In this document: positions 9,755-17,457 of the stretch, one piece after another | How the letters are laid out: each line of letters opens with the position of its first letter | How positions within the stretch are numbered: position 1 is the first letter of the stretch | Origin: Bacteroidales bacterium | Lineage (GTDB): Bacteria > Bacteroidota > Bacteroidia > Bacteroidales > F082 | Direction of reading: 5' to 3' | Length of the DNA: 64,000 nt | Assembly (NCBI GenBank): GCA_024400305.1 | Contig: JAKSMX010000001.1 | Coordinates: 1-64,000, forward strand | The notes under the pieces: generated by a model | Seen by the model: the letters and a program-made list of their open reading frames with translations, nothing else | Databases searched by the model: none | Told to the model about the DNA's origin: nothing | Translations under genes and position numbers: made by a program

Positions 9755-11131
9755 TTACTTGTAGCCGTAAATTCTTCTGACATGATAGTCGAGGTAACGG
9801 TCAGGAGCGGCGGCCGGAGCCATGCCGATCCTGCCTTCCGACTTCAGAATGACATAATCCGGACAAGTCCTGATATTATATTCTTCAAGCAGCAGGATGT
9901 CGTCGCCGAGATTCAGAAGTTTCCAGTTATATTTCTGATTTTCAAAAAGTTCAACAAAGTCATCAAACGACTCTCTTGTGGCGATTGTGACAACTGAAAC
10001 AGTGTCGTTCCATTGTTTTTGAAGCTCGTTCAATTTTGAAAATTCATAGTCGGTCATGTCGGAGACTCTGTCAACAAATTGCAGAAGAACCATGCCGTCA
10101 CGGTAGTCGGAAAGGCGGACGGTGTCGCCGTTTCTGTCTTTAAGCGAAAAATCAGGGGCGTGGGTGTCGTACGAGAGCCTTCCGACACGCGTCAACATGT
10201 CGGATGCGACCGCTCTGTTCTGCGGATATTCCGACCCGCTTTTTATCCTGTTCATGAAGTCAAGGGCGACCCGTTTCTGATTGGGATTCCCGTAATAAAA
10301 CTGATTCAGATATTTCAGCACTATCAGCTCCGCGAGCTGCGTGTTACGTGACAAAAAAACATCTTTCATGATGTAACTCCAGAAATCTTCATAATCCGAA
10401 CACAAGGCTTCCATGAGTTCATGACTGTTGAACTTACGTGAGCTGAAATAGCCGTCAAAGATTTCATTGAAAAGGTCAACGTATGAACTTTGCAGATACA
10501 AAACCGGCTGACTGTCAAAATATTCGGTTATGATTCTGGCAGTGTTGCCAGGTGATGATGCCATTCTCAACGCCGCCAATTTATAGCGCACGTAAGTATC
10601 GACGAAATCGTTTTTTCTGTCGCCCATCGCCCTGACGATTTCCCGCGCGAGCGTGTCTATCAGATATGACTTTTTGGCACGGAATATCTCATCGGCATAT
10701 TCATATACGAAGTCGTTGACGATGGCCTCCGACGCGATGAGCTGGCGGCTCATGTCATTGTCTTTAGCCGAATTTATCATCAGCGACGGCGGTTCCTGCT
10801 CGAAGAACGAGAGGTCTGTTTTTCTCGCGGGGATGAAGACATCGATGTCGTAGAAGCTCCCCGGCTTCAGCACAAGGTCAACGCGGTCGAGGTCAACGGC
10901 TATCTGGGCGGGCGTATCGTGTTGAATGACAGTGTTAAAAGAGAAGTTGCCGCTGAAATCGGAACAGGTCTCCCCGATGACTGTCTGTTCTTTTGCAAAC
11001 AAGTCGTTGTACGTCAGGAGACGCACCAAAGCATTGGGTTTGTTGGTCTTACCCACGATCTTCAGATTCTGCGAAGGCGACAGAATCGGCAGAAGAAGCA
11101 GCAAAGCGAAAACGGCTCTCTTATCTCTCAT
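9755..11131 (-). CDS. Thioredoxin-fold (TlpA/AhpC-like) envelope protein lacking CXXC
   Basis: The 458-residue protein has an N-terminal signal segment (hydrophobic residues 5-20), an N-terminal region resembling the DUF4369-type beta domain of Bacteroidota thiol:disulfide proteins, a helical middle and a C-terminal redoxin-like domain beginning at HAPDFSLKDRNGD. Where the CXXC should follow the first strand the sequence reads LLQFVDRVSDMTDYE, without cysteine. The only nearby cysteine is in IRTCPDYVIL at the cis-proline loop. A classical disulfide reductase activity is therefore unlikely. The start codon lies inside a GAGAGAT repeat that also provides AGAGGAG as a ribosome-binding-like sequence. 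It is 9 bp downstream of coaD. Confidence 0.75.
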   Translation of the reverse strand: MRDKRAVFALLLLLPILSPSQNLKIVGKTNKPNALVRLLTYNDLFAKEQTVIGETCSDFSGNFSFNTVIQHDTPAQIAVDLDRVDLVLKPGSFYDIDVFIPARKTDLSFFEQEPPSLMINSAKDNDMSRQLIASEAIVNDFVYEYADEIFRAKKSYLIDTLAREIVRAMGDRKNDFVDTYVRYKLAALRMASSPGNTARIITEYFDSQPVLYLQSSYVDLFNEIFDGYFSSRKFNSHELMEALCSDYEDFWSYIMKDVFLSRNTQLAELIVLKYLNQFYYGNPNQKRVALDFMNRIKSGSEYPQNRAVASDMLTRVGRLSYDTHAPDFSLKDRNGDTVRLSDYRDGMVLLQFVDRVSDMTDYEFSKLNELQKQWNDTVSVVTIATRESFDDFVELFENQKYNWKLLNLGDDILLLEEYNIRTCPDYVILKSEGRIGMAPAAAPDRYLDYHVRRIYGYK

Positions 11132-11143
11132 CTCTCCTCTCTA
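11116..11143 (-). repeat. GAGAGAT heptamer repeat spanning coaD stop and next start
   Basis: The minus strand after the coaD stop TAG reads AGAGGAGAGATGAGAGATAA and on. The ATG inside the repeat is the start of the downstream gene, whose first codons (MRDKR) are encoded by the repeat. A near-identical copy lies at 62912-62939. Confidence 0.65.
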
Positions 11144-11602
11144 ATCATAAAACCCCGATTTTTCAGGCACGAACATAGACACGTCGCCTCCGTTTCTCAT
11201 GATGTCGCGTACAAGTGTTGACGAGATGCAGCGCATGTTGAGATCAGGCACGAAGAACACCGTCTCGATCTCCGGCGCAAGCTGTTTGTTGGTCTCGGCG
11301 ATGAGGTTCTCGTAGTCGAAGTCGTTTGTGTTGCGGATGCCGCGGATTATGTAACGGGCGTTCATCTTTTTGCAGAAGTCAACGGTAAGTCCTTCGTAGT
11401 TAATGACATTAACCTTATTAAACGCCGCAAAAGTATTTTTTATCCAGCGTATTCTGTCATTAAGTGAGAACTCGTATTTCTTGTTGCTATTGACGCCGAT
11501 GGCGATGATTATCTCATCAAAAAGCGGAAGTGCCTTGAGTACGATGTTCTCATGTCCGCGTGTTATCGGGTCGAATGAGCCGGCGAAGATTGCTGTTTTC
11601 AT
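11141..11602 (-). CDS. coaD: Phosphopantetheine adenylyltransferase
   Basis: The 153-residue nucleotidyltransferase transfers AMP from ATP to 4'-phosphopantetheine, the penultimate step of coenzyme A synthesis. The N-terminal AGSFDPITRGH carries the (T/H)xGH signature, and CISSTLVRDI near the C-terminus is the second nucleotide-binding motif. The ATG at 11602 is preferred over a GTG one codon upstream. A promoter with -7 TACTTTTG sits about 30 bp upstream. The gene is followed after 9 bp by the thioredoxin-fold gene, so a two-gene transcript is likely although the functions are unrelated. Confidence 0.96.
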   Translation of the reverse strand: MKTAIFAGSFDPITRGHENIVLKALPLFDEIIIAIGVNSNKKYEFSLNDRIRWIKNTFAAFNKVNVINYEGLTVDFCKKMNARYIIRGIRNTNDFDYENLIAETNKQLAPEIETVFFVPDLNMRCISSTLVRDIMRNGGDVSMFVPEKSGFYD

Positions 11603-11631
11603 CACAATAATATGTTTGAAAATTCAGGTTG

Positions 11632-11659
11632 CAAAAGTAATAAAACAAGATGCTTCCAA
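11632..11659 (-). promoter_or_regulatory. coaD promoter
   Basis: Minus strand: TTG (11659-11657), 17-bp spacer, then TACTTTTG (11639-11632), matching the Bacteroidota -33/-7 pattern. It starts right after the stop codon of the upstream lipoprotein gene. Confidence 0.6.
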
Positions 11660-11660
11660 C

Positions 11661-13451
11661 TCAATATTCAATATCTGTCACAAGACGGACACTCACTCCT
11701 CTTGAGCGTTCGAAACCTTTCTTAAAGTTGATTTGCTGGCTGGAATTATAATCGATAAATTTAGCTTTGCCACCATCTGCGACTGTCGATGTCCAATAAT
11801 GACCTCCTGTTCCGATACTCTTTACAGAACCTCCAATACGGTATCCACCCACAGGCAAGAAGGCGATCTTGTAAGCATCAACTTCATCTCGTGTGTAAGC
11901 CCAACCTTCTTTTGTTGTTTGAGAAGGACGGCCGTCATCCGCGAAGTAGTAGTCATCAGGGAGAAGGAACACGCCAAAACGTTGTTCACCATCATCCAAT
12001 GTCAAAATTCCGTAACCTCCGAGCATTTCACCGTTTTGGCTGTTGTATTCAGGTTTACGGTCACGACCTTGAAATACATATTCGATTTCACAAATGGACA
12101 ACGTCCTCCATGTATTCGCCGGTGCCATCAGATGCCCCCAGTCGTATTCCTCATAATTGGTTCCGTATGCCTCACCATCATTCAGGTTCCCGGAAGCAGG
12201 GCCGAATTCACCATCATTTTCGGTGATATTCCAAGGCACAGAACTGCCTTCAAGACATGCTGTCCCCCATCCGAACAGGTCACGTGCTGCTCCTCTTTCG
12301 GTGGAATTGTAATTTGTGTAACCCTCCAAAGAAACCCCGTATGATTCTCCATCTCCCAAAAAATCCCATTGATTATCTGCAAAACGGAACATATTCACGT
12401 AGTCAACTCCTGTATCAGCAGGGAGACCGCACGGCAGATATTGAAGGTTGCCTTTTGAGAAACAGACCTGTTTTTCTGAATCGACACTGAACGCGCCCGA
12501 AAGCATCTCAATTTCAACAGCATCGACAATTATTGAGCCTCCGACTTCGGTTGATGAAGAGTAAAAAACACCTGGTTCGATTTCAAAAGTCTCCACTGCC
12601 ATCTCGCCGAAACTTCTGAACACACATTTGGTCTCCTCAACATCCTCGCCGTCACCATACACTCTCTCAGGAACGAGAACCGCATAATACGGATCTGACG
12701 TGACATTATTCAGAATCATTTTTTTATCGTCAGTGTTTGAATATTCGACCTTGCCGTTTTTCGAAACTGTTATCTCCGTTTTCACATTTTTCGCCAATTT
12801 GACAGTTGCGGTGGAGAATTTTTCGAATGAAAATCTGAAAATCGAGAACAGCGGCTTCATCGCGCCACCTTCATACTTCCCATTCGCCTTGTAATCCATG
12901 TCAGCAATTGTGATCGCCATTGAGGAAACAGACTTCTCCGCAGGAGACGAAATGTCGTCTGTAAGCCTGCCGTATTGTTCCGCGAACGAGACATACGCCT
13001 CGCATTCGTTATCACCGTTTTCTGTCACATTGACATTCTTCCCGTAATGTATGAAACGAACCTTGCTTACGCCACCTTCCTTCATTTTGGAACGGAGGTC
13101 GGAAGACATCAGTATCACACCTTTGAAAGCGGCGATAGAGGAACCGTTTTCAGTGGTGATCAATCTGTCAATTTCTATACATCCGCAATATTCGCTGTGG
13201 CCTTCGTCAAATGTCCCGTCACTGCTTGCATAAACATGAAGTTTGTCACCGGTTCCCGATTCAGAGCCCAAGGTCCACTGAAACTTAATTTCGCCACCTT
13301 GCTGCCAGAAGTCGCCTCTTCCGGTTTCCTCCTCGGTGGTGAATGTTATCAGCTGTTTCTGACTGCCGAAATCAGGCATGACCAGTTTCCTGCACTGTGA
13401 AAACATCAGCGCAAATACAAATGACGACAACAATAACGCAAATTTCTTCAT
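11661..13451 (-). CDS. Fimbrillin-like lipoprotein with FISUMP-like C-terminal domain, copy 1
   Basis: The 596-residue protein begins with a lipoprotein signal (MKKFALLLSS, lipobox FSQC with Cys20). Residues 35-310 have the two-part beta-rich pattern of fimbrillin-like proteins, beginning ITFTTEEETGRGDF. From about 325 a distinct domain starts with FSVDSEKQVCFSKGNLQYLP, has DLFGWGT and DWGH blocks, and ends with GGHYWTST and RGVSVRLV, the pattern of Fibrobacter major-paralogous (FISUMP) and related lectin/FGE-fold domains. Its closest relative is the gene upstream. A surface-anchored binding role is inferred. No enzyme motif was seen. Confidence 0.8.
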   Translation of the reverse strand: MKKFALLLSSFVFALMFSQCRKLVMPDFGSQKQLITFTTEEETGRGDFWQQGGEIKFQWTLGSESGTGDKLHVYASSDGTFDEGHSEYCGCIEIDRLITTENGSSIAAFKGVILMSSDLRSKMKEGGVSKVRFIHYGKNVNVTENGDNECEAYVSFAEQYGRLTDDISSPAEKSVSSMAITIADMDYKANGKYEGGAMKPLFSIFRFSFEKFSTATVKLAKNVKTEITVSKNGKVEYSNTDDKKMILNNVTSDPYYAVLVPERVYGDGEDVEETKCVFRSFGEMAVETFEIEPGVFYSSSTEVGGSIIVDAVEIEMLSGAFSVDSEKQVCFSKGNLQYLPCGLPADTGVDYVNMFRFADNQWDFLGDGESYGVSLEGYTNYNSTERGAARDLFGWGTACLEGSSVPWNITENDGEFGPASGNLNDGEAYGTNYEEYDWGHLMAPANTWRTLSICEIEYVFQGRDRKPEYNSQNGEMLGGYGILTLDDGEQRFGVFLLPDDYYFADDGRPSQTTKEGWAYTRDEVDAYKIAFLPVGGYRIGGSVKSIGTGGHYWTSTVADGGKAKFIDYNSSQQINFKKGFERSRGVSVRLVTDIEY

Positions 13452-13504
13452 CTTATGATTTAATTACAAAACGGGGTTAATCTCAAGTAATTATTTATAA
13501 AAAA

Positions 13505-13544
13505 ATTACAATAAAGAGAGCTGCGGACCTCCCTTTATTGTAAT
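13505..13544 (-). terminator. Intrinsic terminator after lipoprotein copy 2
   Basis: ATTACAATAAAGGGAG (13544-13529 on the minus strand) pairs with CTCTCTTTATTGTAAT (13520-13505), 15 of 16 matched, with an 8-nt loop. The following minus-strand bases are a run of six or seven T. It separates the two lipoprotein genes. Confidence 0.8.
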
Positions 13545-13562
13545 TAGAATAGTATGATCACC

Positions 13563-15224
13563 TTATTTTATGTCCATAACGAGACGTACACTTAACCCTT
13601 TACAAACTTCAAAGCTTTTGTTAGGAACATAAATTTGTTTATAACTGTAATCATACAACATTGCACGTGTTAAATTCGTCCTTGTTGATGTCCAATAATT
13701 ACCTCCTACTCCAAGACTGATAATTTCTTCTCCATTGCGCCATCCTCCACCCGCAGGCATGAAGACAATCTGGTAATCCTCAATTTGCTGTTCATCGTAT
13801 TCCCAACCTAATTTATCAATTTGGATTGGGCGACCATCAGCTGCAAGGTCATAATAGTTGTCAGGAAGCAGGAACGCTCCATAACATTTCATGCCGCCAT
13901 CAAGCTTTAAATATCCACAACCTGCAAGATAAAGGTTTTCGCTGTGATATTCGCTATTTTTGTTACGATTTTTGAACACATATTCAAATTCAGAAGCAGT
14001 CAAAGTTCTCCATGTATTTGCCGGTTTCATCCGATGACCCCAGTCGTATGTCTCGTAATTTGTTCCGGAAGCCGCACCATCATTCAGATTTTCAGACTCC
14101 GGTCCGTACTCACTGTAATTTGCACTGACATTCCAAGGCATCAATGCGGTTCCCCATCCGAACAGGTCACGCGGAGCTTCCACACTACCCGAATTATATT
14201 TATCTGTATAGCCTTCCAAACTTACTCCATAATCGGCACCATCACCAAGATAGTCCCACTGTTTATCTGCGAAACGGAACAAAGCGTTTCCTGTACCGCC
14301 CGGGAAACCAGTCGGCAGATATTGAAGGTTACCTTTTGAAAAATAGACTTTTTTACCTGAAGCAACGCTGAACTCACCTGACAACGCATCTGTCCACTCA
14401 ATCTCTACTGATTCCCCGGGTGCATCGGCTTTTGTATAAAGCAAACCGGCTTCTATGACTGCTGTCTTAAATCCGTTCTTGTGACCGTCAGCGAATGTAT
14501 ATCTGGTCTCGGCTTTTGGCATCAAAACAGTATAGTAGGCGGTTTTGTTGTCCTTCATGCCGCTCAACGACATAGACGTGCCGTCAGAAAGTGAAATTGA
14601 GCCATCATTATTCAATGTCAATCCCGTGCAAGTGACTCCGCCGAGAGTGACATCCTCAATCCCATCGAACGCATCGAATGTGAATTTCACGACTCCGAAC
14701 TGTACAGTGAGACCGCAGCCCAAAAATTCATAATTGCCGTTCTTTACTTCCTGGTCACACACAGCGACAACTTTCTTTGAAACAGTCGCCAAACTGCCAT
14801 CCTGTTCACCAAAAGAAACCTGCTCTGATTTTCCATTTTCCATCACCACATCTTTGCCGCAGTGGACAAAACGGACCCAGCCACTTTCAGGAAACCCTGC
14901 GGTAATTTCACTCTGGAAAATGGCCGAATACTTGCCTGATATAGAGACCAACTCCAATGCGCCTGCATATACGCCCTCTTCAAACTTGGTACCACCATTC
15001 TGGACATAGACGTGAATTACATCGTCATTTTCCCAAGCATAATTCAGAATCCCTTCGTTCTGCTCAAAATCACCCTTGGCTCCGTCGTCACCATTTACGG
15101 TGAATGTTATTGTCTTTGTAGATGGTTCAATACCGCCGACAAATGTCTGCACATTAGGTTTCTTGCACTGCGACAACCCTATCATCAGTGCCAACGTTCC
15201 AATGATTAATCCAAATTTCTTCAT
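13563..15224 (-). CDS. Fimbrillin-like lipoprotein with FISUMP-like C-terminal domain, copy 2
   Basis: 553 residues from the ATG at 15224, chosen because it gives a lipoprotein signal (MKKFGLIIGTLALMIG, lipobox LSQC, Cys20). The open frame extends 35 codons further upstream without a signal. The N-terminal half is fimbrillin-like (ITFTVNGDDGAKGDFEQNEG). The C-terminal half begins FSVASGKKVYFSKGNLQYLP and shares DLFGWGT, YDWGH, NTWRTL, YWTST and LSVRLV with copy 1. The extreme C-termini differ more than the rest. It is 34 bp downstream of a 44-codon gene and ends at a strong terminator, so those two likely form one unit. Confidence 0.8.
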   Translation of the reverse strand: MKKFGLIIGTLALMIGLSQCKKPNVQTFVGGIEPSTKTITFTVNGDDGAKGDFEQNEGILNYAWENDDVIHVYVQNGGTKFEEGVYAGALELVSISGKYSAIFQSEITAGFPESGWVRFVHCGKDVVMENGKSEQVSFGEQDGSLATVSKKVVAVCDQEVKNGNYEFLGCGLTVQFGVVKFTFDAFDGIEDVTLGGVTCTGLTLNNDGSISLSDGTSMSLSGMKDNKTAYYTVLMPKAETRYTFADGHKNGFKTAVIEAGLLYTKADAPGESVEIEWTDALSGEFSVASGKKVYFSKGNLQYLPTGFPGGTGNALFRFADKQWDYLGDGADYGVSLEGYTDKYNSGSVEAPRDLFGWGTALMPWNVSANYSEYGPESENLNDGAASGTNYETYDWGHRMKPANTWRTLTASEFEYVFKNRNKNSEYHSENLYLAGCGYLKLDGGMKCYGAFLLPDNYYDLAADGRPIQIDKLGWEYDEQQIEDYQIVFMPAGGGWRNGEEIISLGVGGNYWTSTRTNLTRAMLYDYSYKQIYVPNKSFEVCKGLSVRLVMDIK

Positions 15225-15258
15225 TTTTTCACCTTTTTTCCTGTTAAACTGTAAAATT

Positions 15259-15393
15259 TCAAAGACCTCCACCCTGCATTGTAATAGAAGAACCTTGACG
15301 TCCGCTTGCGGCGTAGCCCTGTTCAACATTAAATTCAGTTGTCTTCATCTCTGGTGCTTCGTAGCACAACTTGTTTGTTTTTTTGTTCTCCAT
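15259..15393 (-). CDS. Small 44-residue peptide, EAPEM...VEQGYAASG type
   Basis: ATG at 15393 to TGA at 15259. The product starts MENKKTNKLCYEAPEMKTTE, continues FNVEQGYAASGRQGSS and ends in a Gly-rich tail. The layout (short Lys-rich start, Y-EAP-M, acidic beta-like stretch, EQG-(Y/F)-AAS, Gly-rich end) is familiar to me from unannotated short proteins of Bacteroidales that precede surface lipoprotein or fimbrial genes. It has one cysteine, no signal peptide and no assigned function. It lies 34 bp upstream of lipoprotein copy 2 on the same strand, with an A-rich leader. It could be a secreted peptide, a RiPP-like precursor or a regulator. Confidence 0.7.
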   Translation of the reverse strand: MENKKTNKLCYEAPEMKTTEFNVEQGYAASGRQGSSITMQGGGL

Positions 15394-15697
15394 TTGCTTA
15401 TTTTTTTATAACTGTTTCTAAACTATAAATCCATTTCGCTGCACAAAAGTTCAAAAAATATTAAAATACACTCAAAATCAAAACGCCGAAAGCATTTGAA
15501 TGCGGTCAGCAAAACACTTCCATGACAATTCACGAAATTATTCAATCAGCGAACTCTATATAAATCAAAGAATCACAACATTTCACATTGTCCATTTCAG
15601 TGACACAGAACACAGTTCTCCAACCTTGTATATACTCCACAATATCCGACCGCAAATGTACATAATTTTTCAACACGGTGAATATTTTTCAAAAAAA
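15394..15697 (-). other. Gene-free 304 bp with a promoter-like box
   Basis: AT-rich stretch between the small peptide gene and the Nudix gene. On the minus strand it holds TACATTTG at 15660-15653, an exact TAnnTTTG box, about 260 bp before the peptide gene, and a weaker box (AACTTTTG near 15443) closer to it. A long leader or a small RNA is possible. No ORF or strong hairpin was found. Confidence 0.4.
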
Positions 15698-16321
15698 TTA
15701 ATAAAAAAATGTTTTCAGCCTCTCTACGACGTCTCTCAATGACGAAAATGTTTTTTCCAGAAATTCGTCAAACATTTCACTATTAATATTAATAAGGTAA
15801 ACCTTCGAGATGCCTTCTTCGGTCTGCGGGATGTTTTTCATTCCCGACGAGGTCGTCATCACGTACCACGACGTTTTCTTTATCGTCCAGTTTCCGTTCA
15901 GGAGATAGCAATGCCACGTGTCAGGAAGCACCCCTGTTATCTTCAGATCAGTGATTCCCGTCTCCTCCTCCACCTCTCGGAGCGCGGCCATTTCCGGTGT
16001 CTCGCCTTTTTCGACATGTCCTTTAGGGAGGTCAGGAATGCCGTTTCTTTCTATCGCAACAAACTGATTGTCAATCATCACGACGCCGCCCGCTGCAGGA
16101 GCCTGCATGAAAACCGATTTCACAGCTGAAGCGACGACATTTCCATCCAGATCACCCAGGTCAAGGGTCGAAATGGAATCATCATTAAGCCATTGTTTTA
16201 TTTTAACAACAACATTATCAACGCATAACGGAGAATTTACGTTTTCACCTTTGCCTTCAAAGGTTTCAACAGAAAAATTTTTTGAGATTAATACTCTGTC
16301 ATTACAAAAAAGTCTGTACAT
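15698..16321 (-). CDS. Nudix hydrolase
   Basis: The 207-residue protein has a Nudix box GHVEKGETPEMAALREVEEE followed by TGI in its middle (about residue 100), with all catalytic Glu residues of the GX5EX7REUXEEXGU pattern. The first 75 residues form an extra N-terminal domain without a recognised signature. It probably hydrolyses a nucleoside diphosphate derivative; the substrate cannot be read from the sequence. ATG at 16321 is preferred to a GTG two codons upstream. The gene diverges from pyrE, and the pyrE -7 box overlaps its start codon, so expression of the two may interfere. Confidence 0.88.
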   Translation of the reverse strand: MYRLFCNDRVLISKNFSVETFEGKGENVNSPLCVDNVVVKIKQWLNDDSISTLDLGDLDGNVVASAVKSVFMQAPAAGGVVMIDNQFVAIERNGIPDLPKGHVEKGETPEMAALREVEEETGITDLKITGVLPDTWHCYLLNGNWTIKKTSWYVMTTSSGMKNIPQTEEGISKVYLININSEMFDEFLEKTFSSLRDVVERLKTFFY

Positions 16322-16324
16322 TTG
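16317..16324 (+). promoter_or_regulatory. pyrE -7 box
   Basis: TACATTTG at 16317-16324 fits TAnnTTTG, 30 bp upstream of the pyrE ATG. It overlaps the start of the divergent Nudix gene. No clear -33 box at the usual distance. Confidence 0.5.
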
Positions 16325-16353
16325 CACTCGATTTTAAACACATTTAAATAATT

Positions 16354-17004
16354 ATGAACGATCAAGAGACCGCATTAGCATTAGCAAATTTTTTGCTGCA
16401 AATTAAAGCAATAAAATTGAATCCTGCAAGTCCTTTTACATGGGCGAGCGGATTAAAATCTCCGATATATTGCGACAACCGCATAACTCTTTCGTATCCG
16501 CAGATCAGGACGTACATCCGTGAGGCTTTTGTCAAGAAATGCCTTGAGAAGTACGGCAAGCCGGACATCATCGCCGGTGTCGCCACGGGTGGCATCCCGC
16601 AAGGTGCGCTGGTCGCGCAGGACCTCGGTCTCCCGTTCTGCTACGTGCGTTCGGAGGCGAAGTCACACGGCTTAAACAACCAGGTCGAAGGTGTCGTGCC
16701 GCAAGGCTCCTCGGTGGTCGTAATAGAAGACCTCGTATCGACGGGCAAGTCGAGTCTCGCCGCCGTTGAAGCCCTCCGTGAGAAAGGCGCAAACGTCAAA
16801 GGCATGATGGCGATTTTCACATACCAGCTCAACTCCGCCGACGAAGCATTCAAGAAAGCCAACTGCGAACTCGTGACAATCAGCAACTATGAGGCATTGA
16901 TAAAGAAAGCCGTCGAAGAGAACTACGTCTCCGACGACCAGATGCAGTCGCTCATGGAATGGAGGCAGAACCCGCAGGCATGGTCGGACGCACACCAGAT
17001 TTAG
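16354..17004 (+). CDS. pyrE: Orotate phosphoribosyltransferase
   Basis: The 216-residue enzyme joins orotate to PRPP to form OMP in de novo pyrimidine synthesis. The PRPP-binding motif VVVIEDLVSTGKSS lies near residues 127-140. FTWASGLKSPIYCDNR near the N-terminus is the conserved orotate/PRPP loop region, and GVATGGIPQGA is present near 74. Length is normal. The stop codon is followed by a perfect 16-bp tandem repeat, and an SRPBCC-like gene starts 63 bp further on, probably on the same transcript. Confidence 0.97.
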   Translation: MNDQETALALANFLLQIKAIKLNPASPFTWASGLKSPIYCDNRITLSYPQIRTYIREAFVKKCLEKYGKPDIIAGVATGGIPQGALVAQDLGLPFCYVRSEAKSHGLNNQVEGVVPQGSSVVVIEDLVSTGKSSLAAVEALREKGANVKGMMAIFTYQLNSADEAFKKANCELVTISNYEALIKKAVEENYVSDDQMQSLMEWRQNPQAWSDAHQI

Positions 17005-17063
17005 TCGAAAGTTTATAAAGTTCGAAAGTTTGAAAGTTCGAAAGTTTGAAAGTTAAAAGAAGT
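17005..17063 (+). repeat. Octamer/16-mer tandem repeat after pyrE stop
   Basis: After the pyrE TAG, degenerate AAAGTT units lead into two exact copies of TTCGAAAGTTTGAAAG (17021-17036 and 17037-17052) and more partial units. It is the clearest member of the post-stop repeat class in this window. Confidence 0.75.
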
Positions 17064-17067
17064 TAGA

Positions 17068-17457
17068 ATGTTATTCAAGTCAGAATATGTTGATACGGGC
17101 AAAAGTGAGAAGGAGTTTTTCGCTTTGGCAAGTGACATGACGAACATTCCTGCGCTGTTGCCGGAACAAGCCATTAATGTGAAGGCTGACGCCGACACTT
17201 TGGCCTTCACCGTCCAAGGCATGGGAAGCATCACCTTGAGCGTAAGTCAAAGAGTGCCATACAGTTTGGTGCAGCTTGTTCCTGTAGGGAAAGTCCCGTT
17301 CCCATTCGTCTTTTCTATTCACATCGCGTCAACAGGCGACAAATGCCGCGTGATGTTCGAGATTGACGCCCAGCTCAACGCACTCATGTCGATGATGGCA
17401 AAACGTCCTTTGCAGAACCTCGTGAATATGATGGCCGAGAAAGCGGCTACAATATAA
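17068..17457 (+). CDS. SRPBCC/START-like small protein
   Basis: This 129-residue cytoplasmic protein has no signal peptide. Its pattern (an N-terminal strand, ALASDMTNIPALLPEQ, a run of beta strands, then a long C-terminal helix with RPLQNLVNMMAEK) resembles the helix-grip SRPBCC fold found in many short Bacteroidota proteins. No ligand residues can be named. It follows pyrE by 63 bp on the same strand. Its last 11 bases overlap the 3' end of the convergent birA gene. Confidence 0.65.
   Translation: MLFKSEYVDTGKSEKEFFALASDMTNIPALLPEQAINVKADADTLAFTVQGMGSITLSVSQRVPYSLVQLVPVGKVPFPFVFSIHIASTGDKCRVMFEIDAQLNALMSMMAKRPLQNLVNMMAEKAATI

Noticed and set aside
11661..15224. Diversity-generating retroelement with variable lectin-fold targets
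   Set aside because: No reverse transcriptase or template repeat was found, and the C-terminal DNA of the two paralogs shows no matching repeat with adenine-biased changes.
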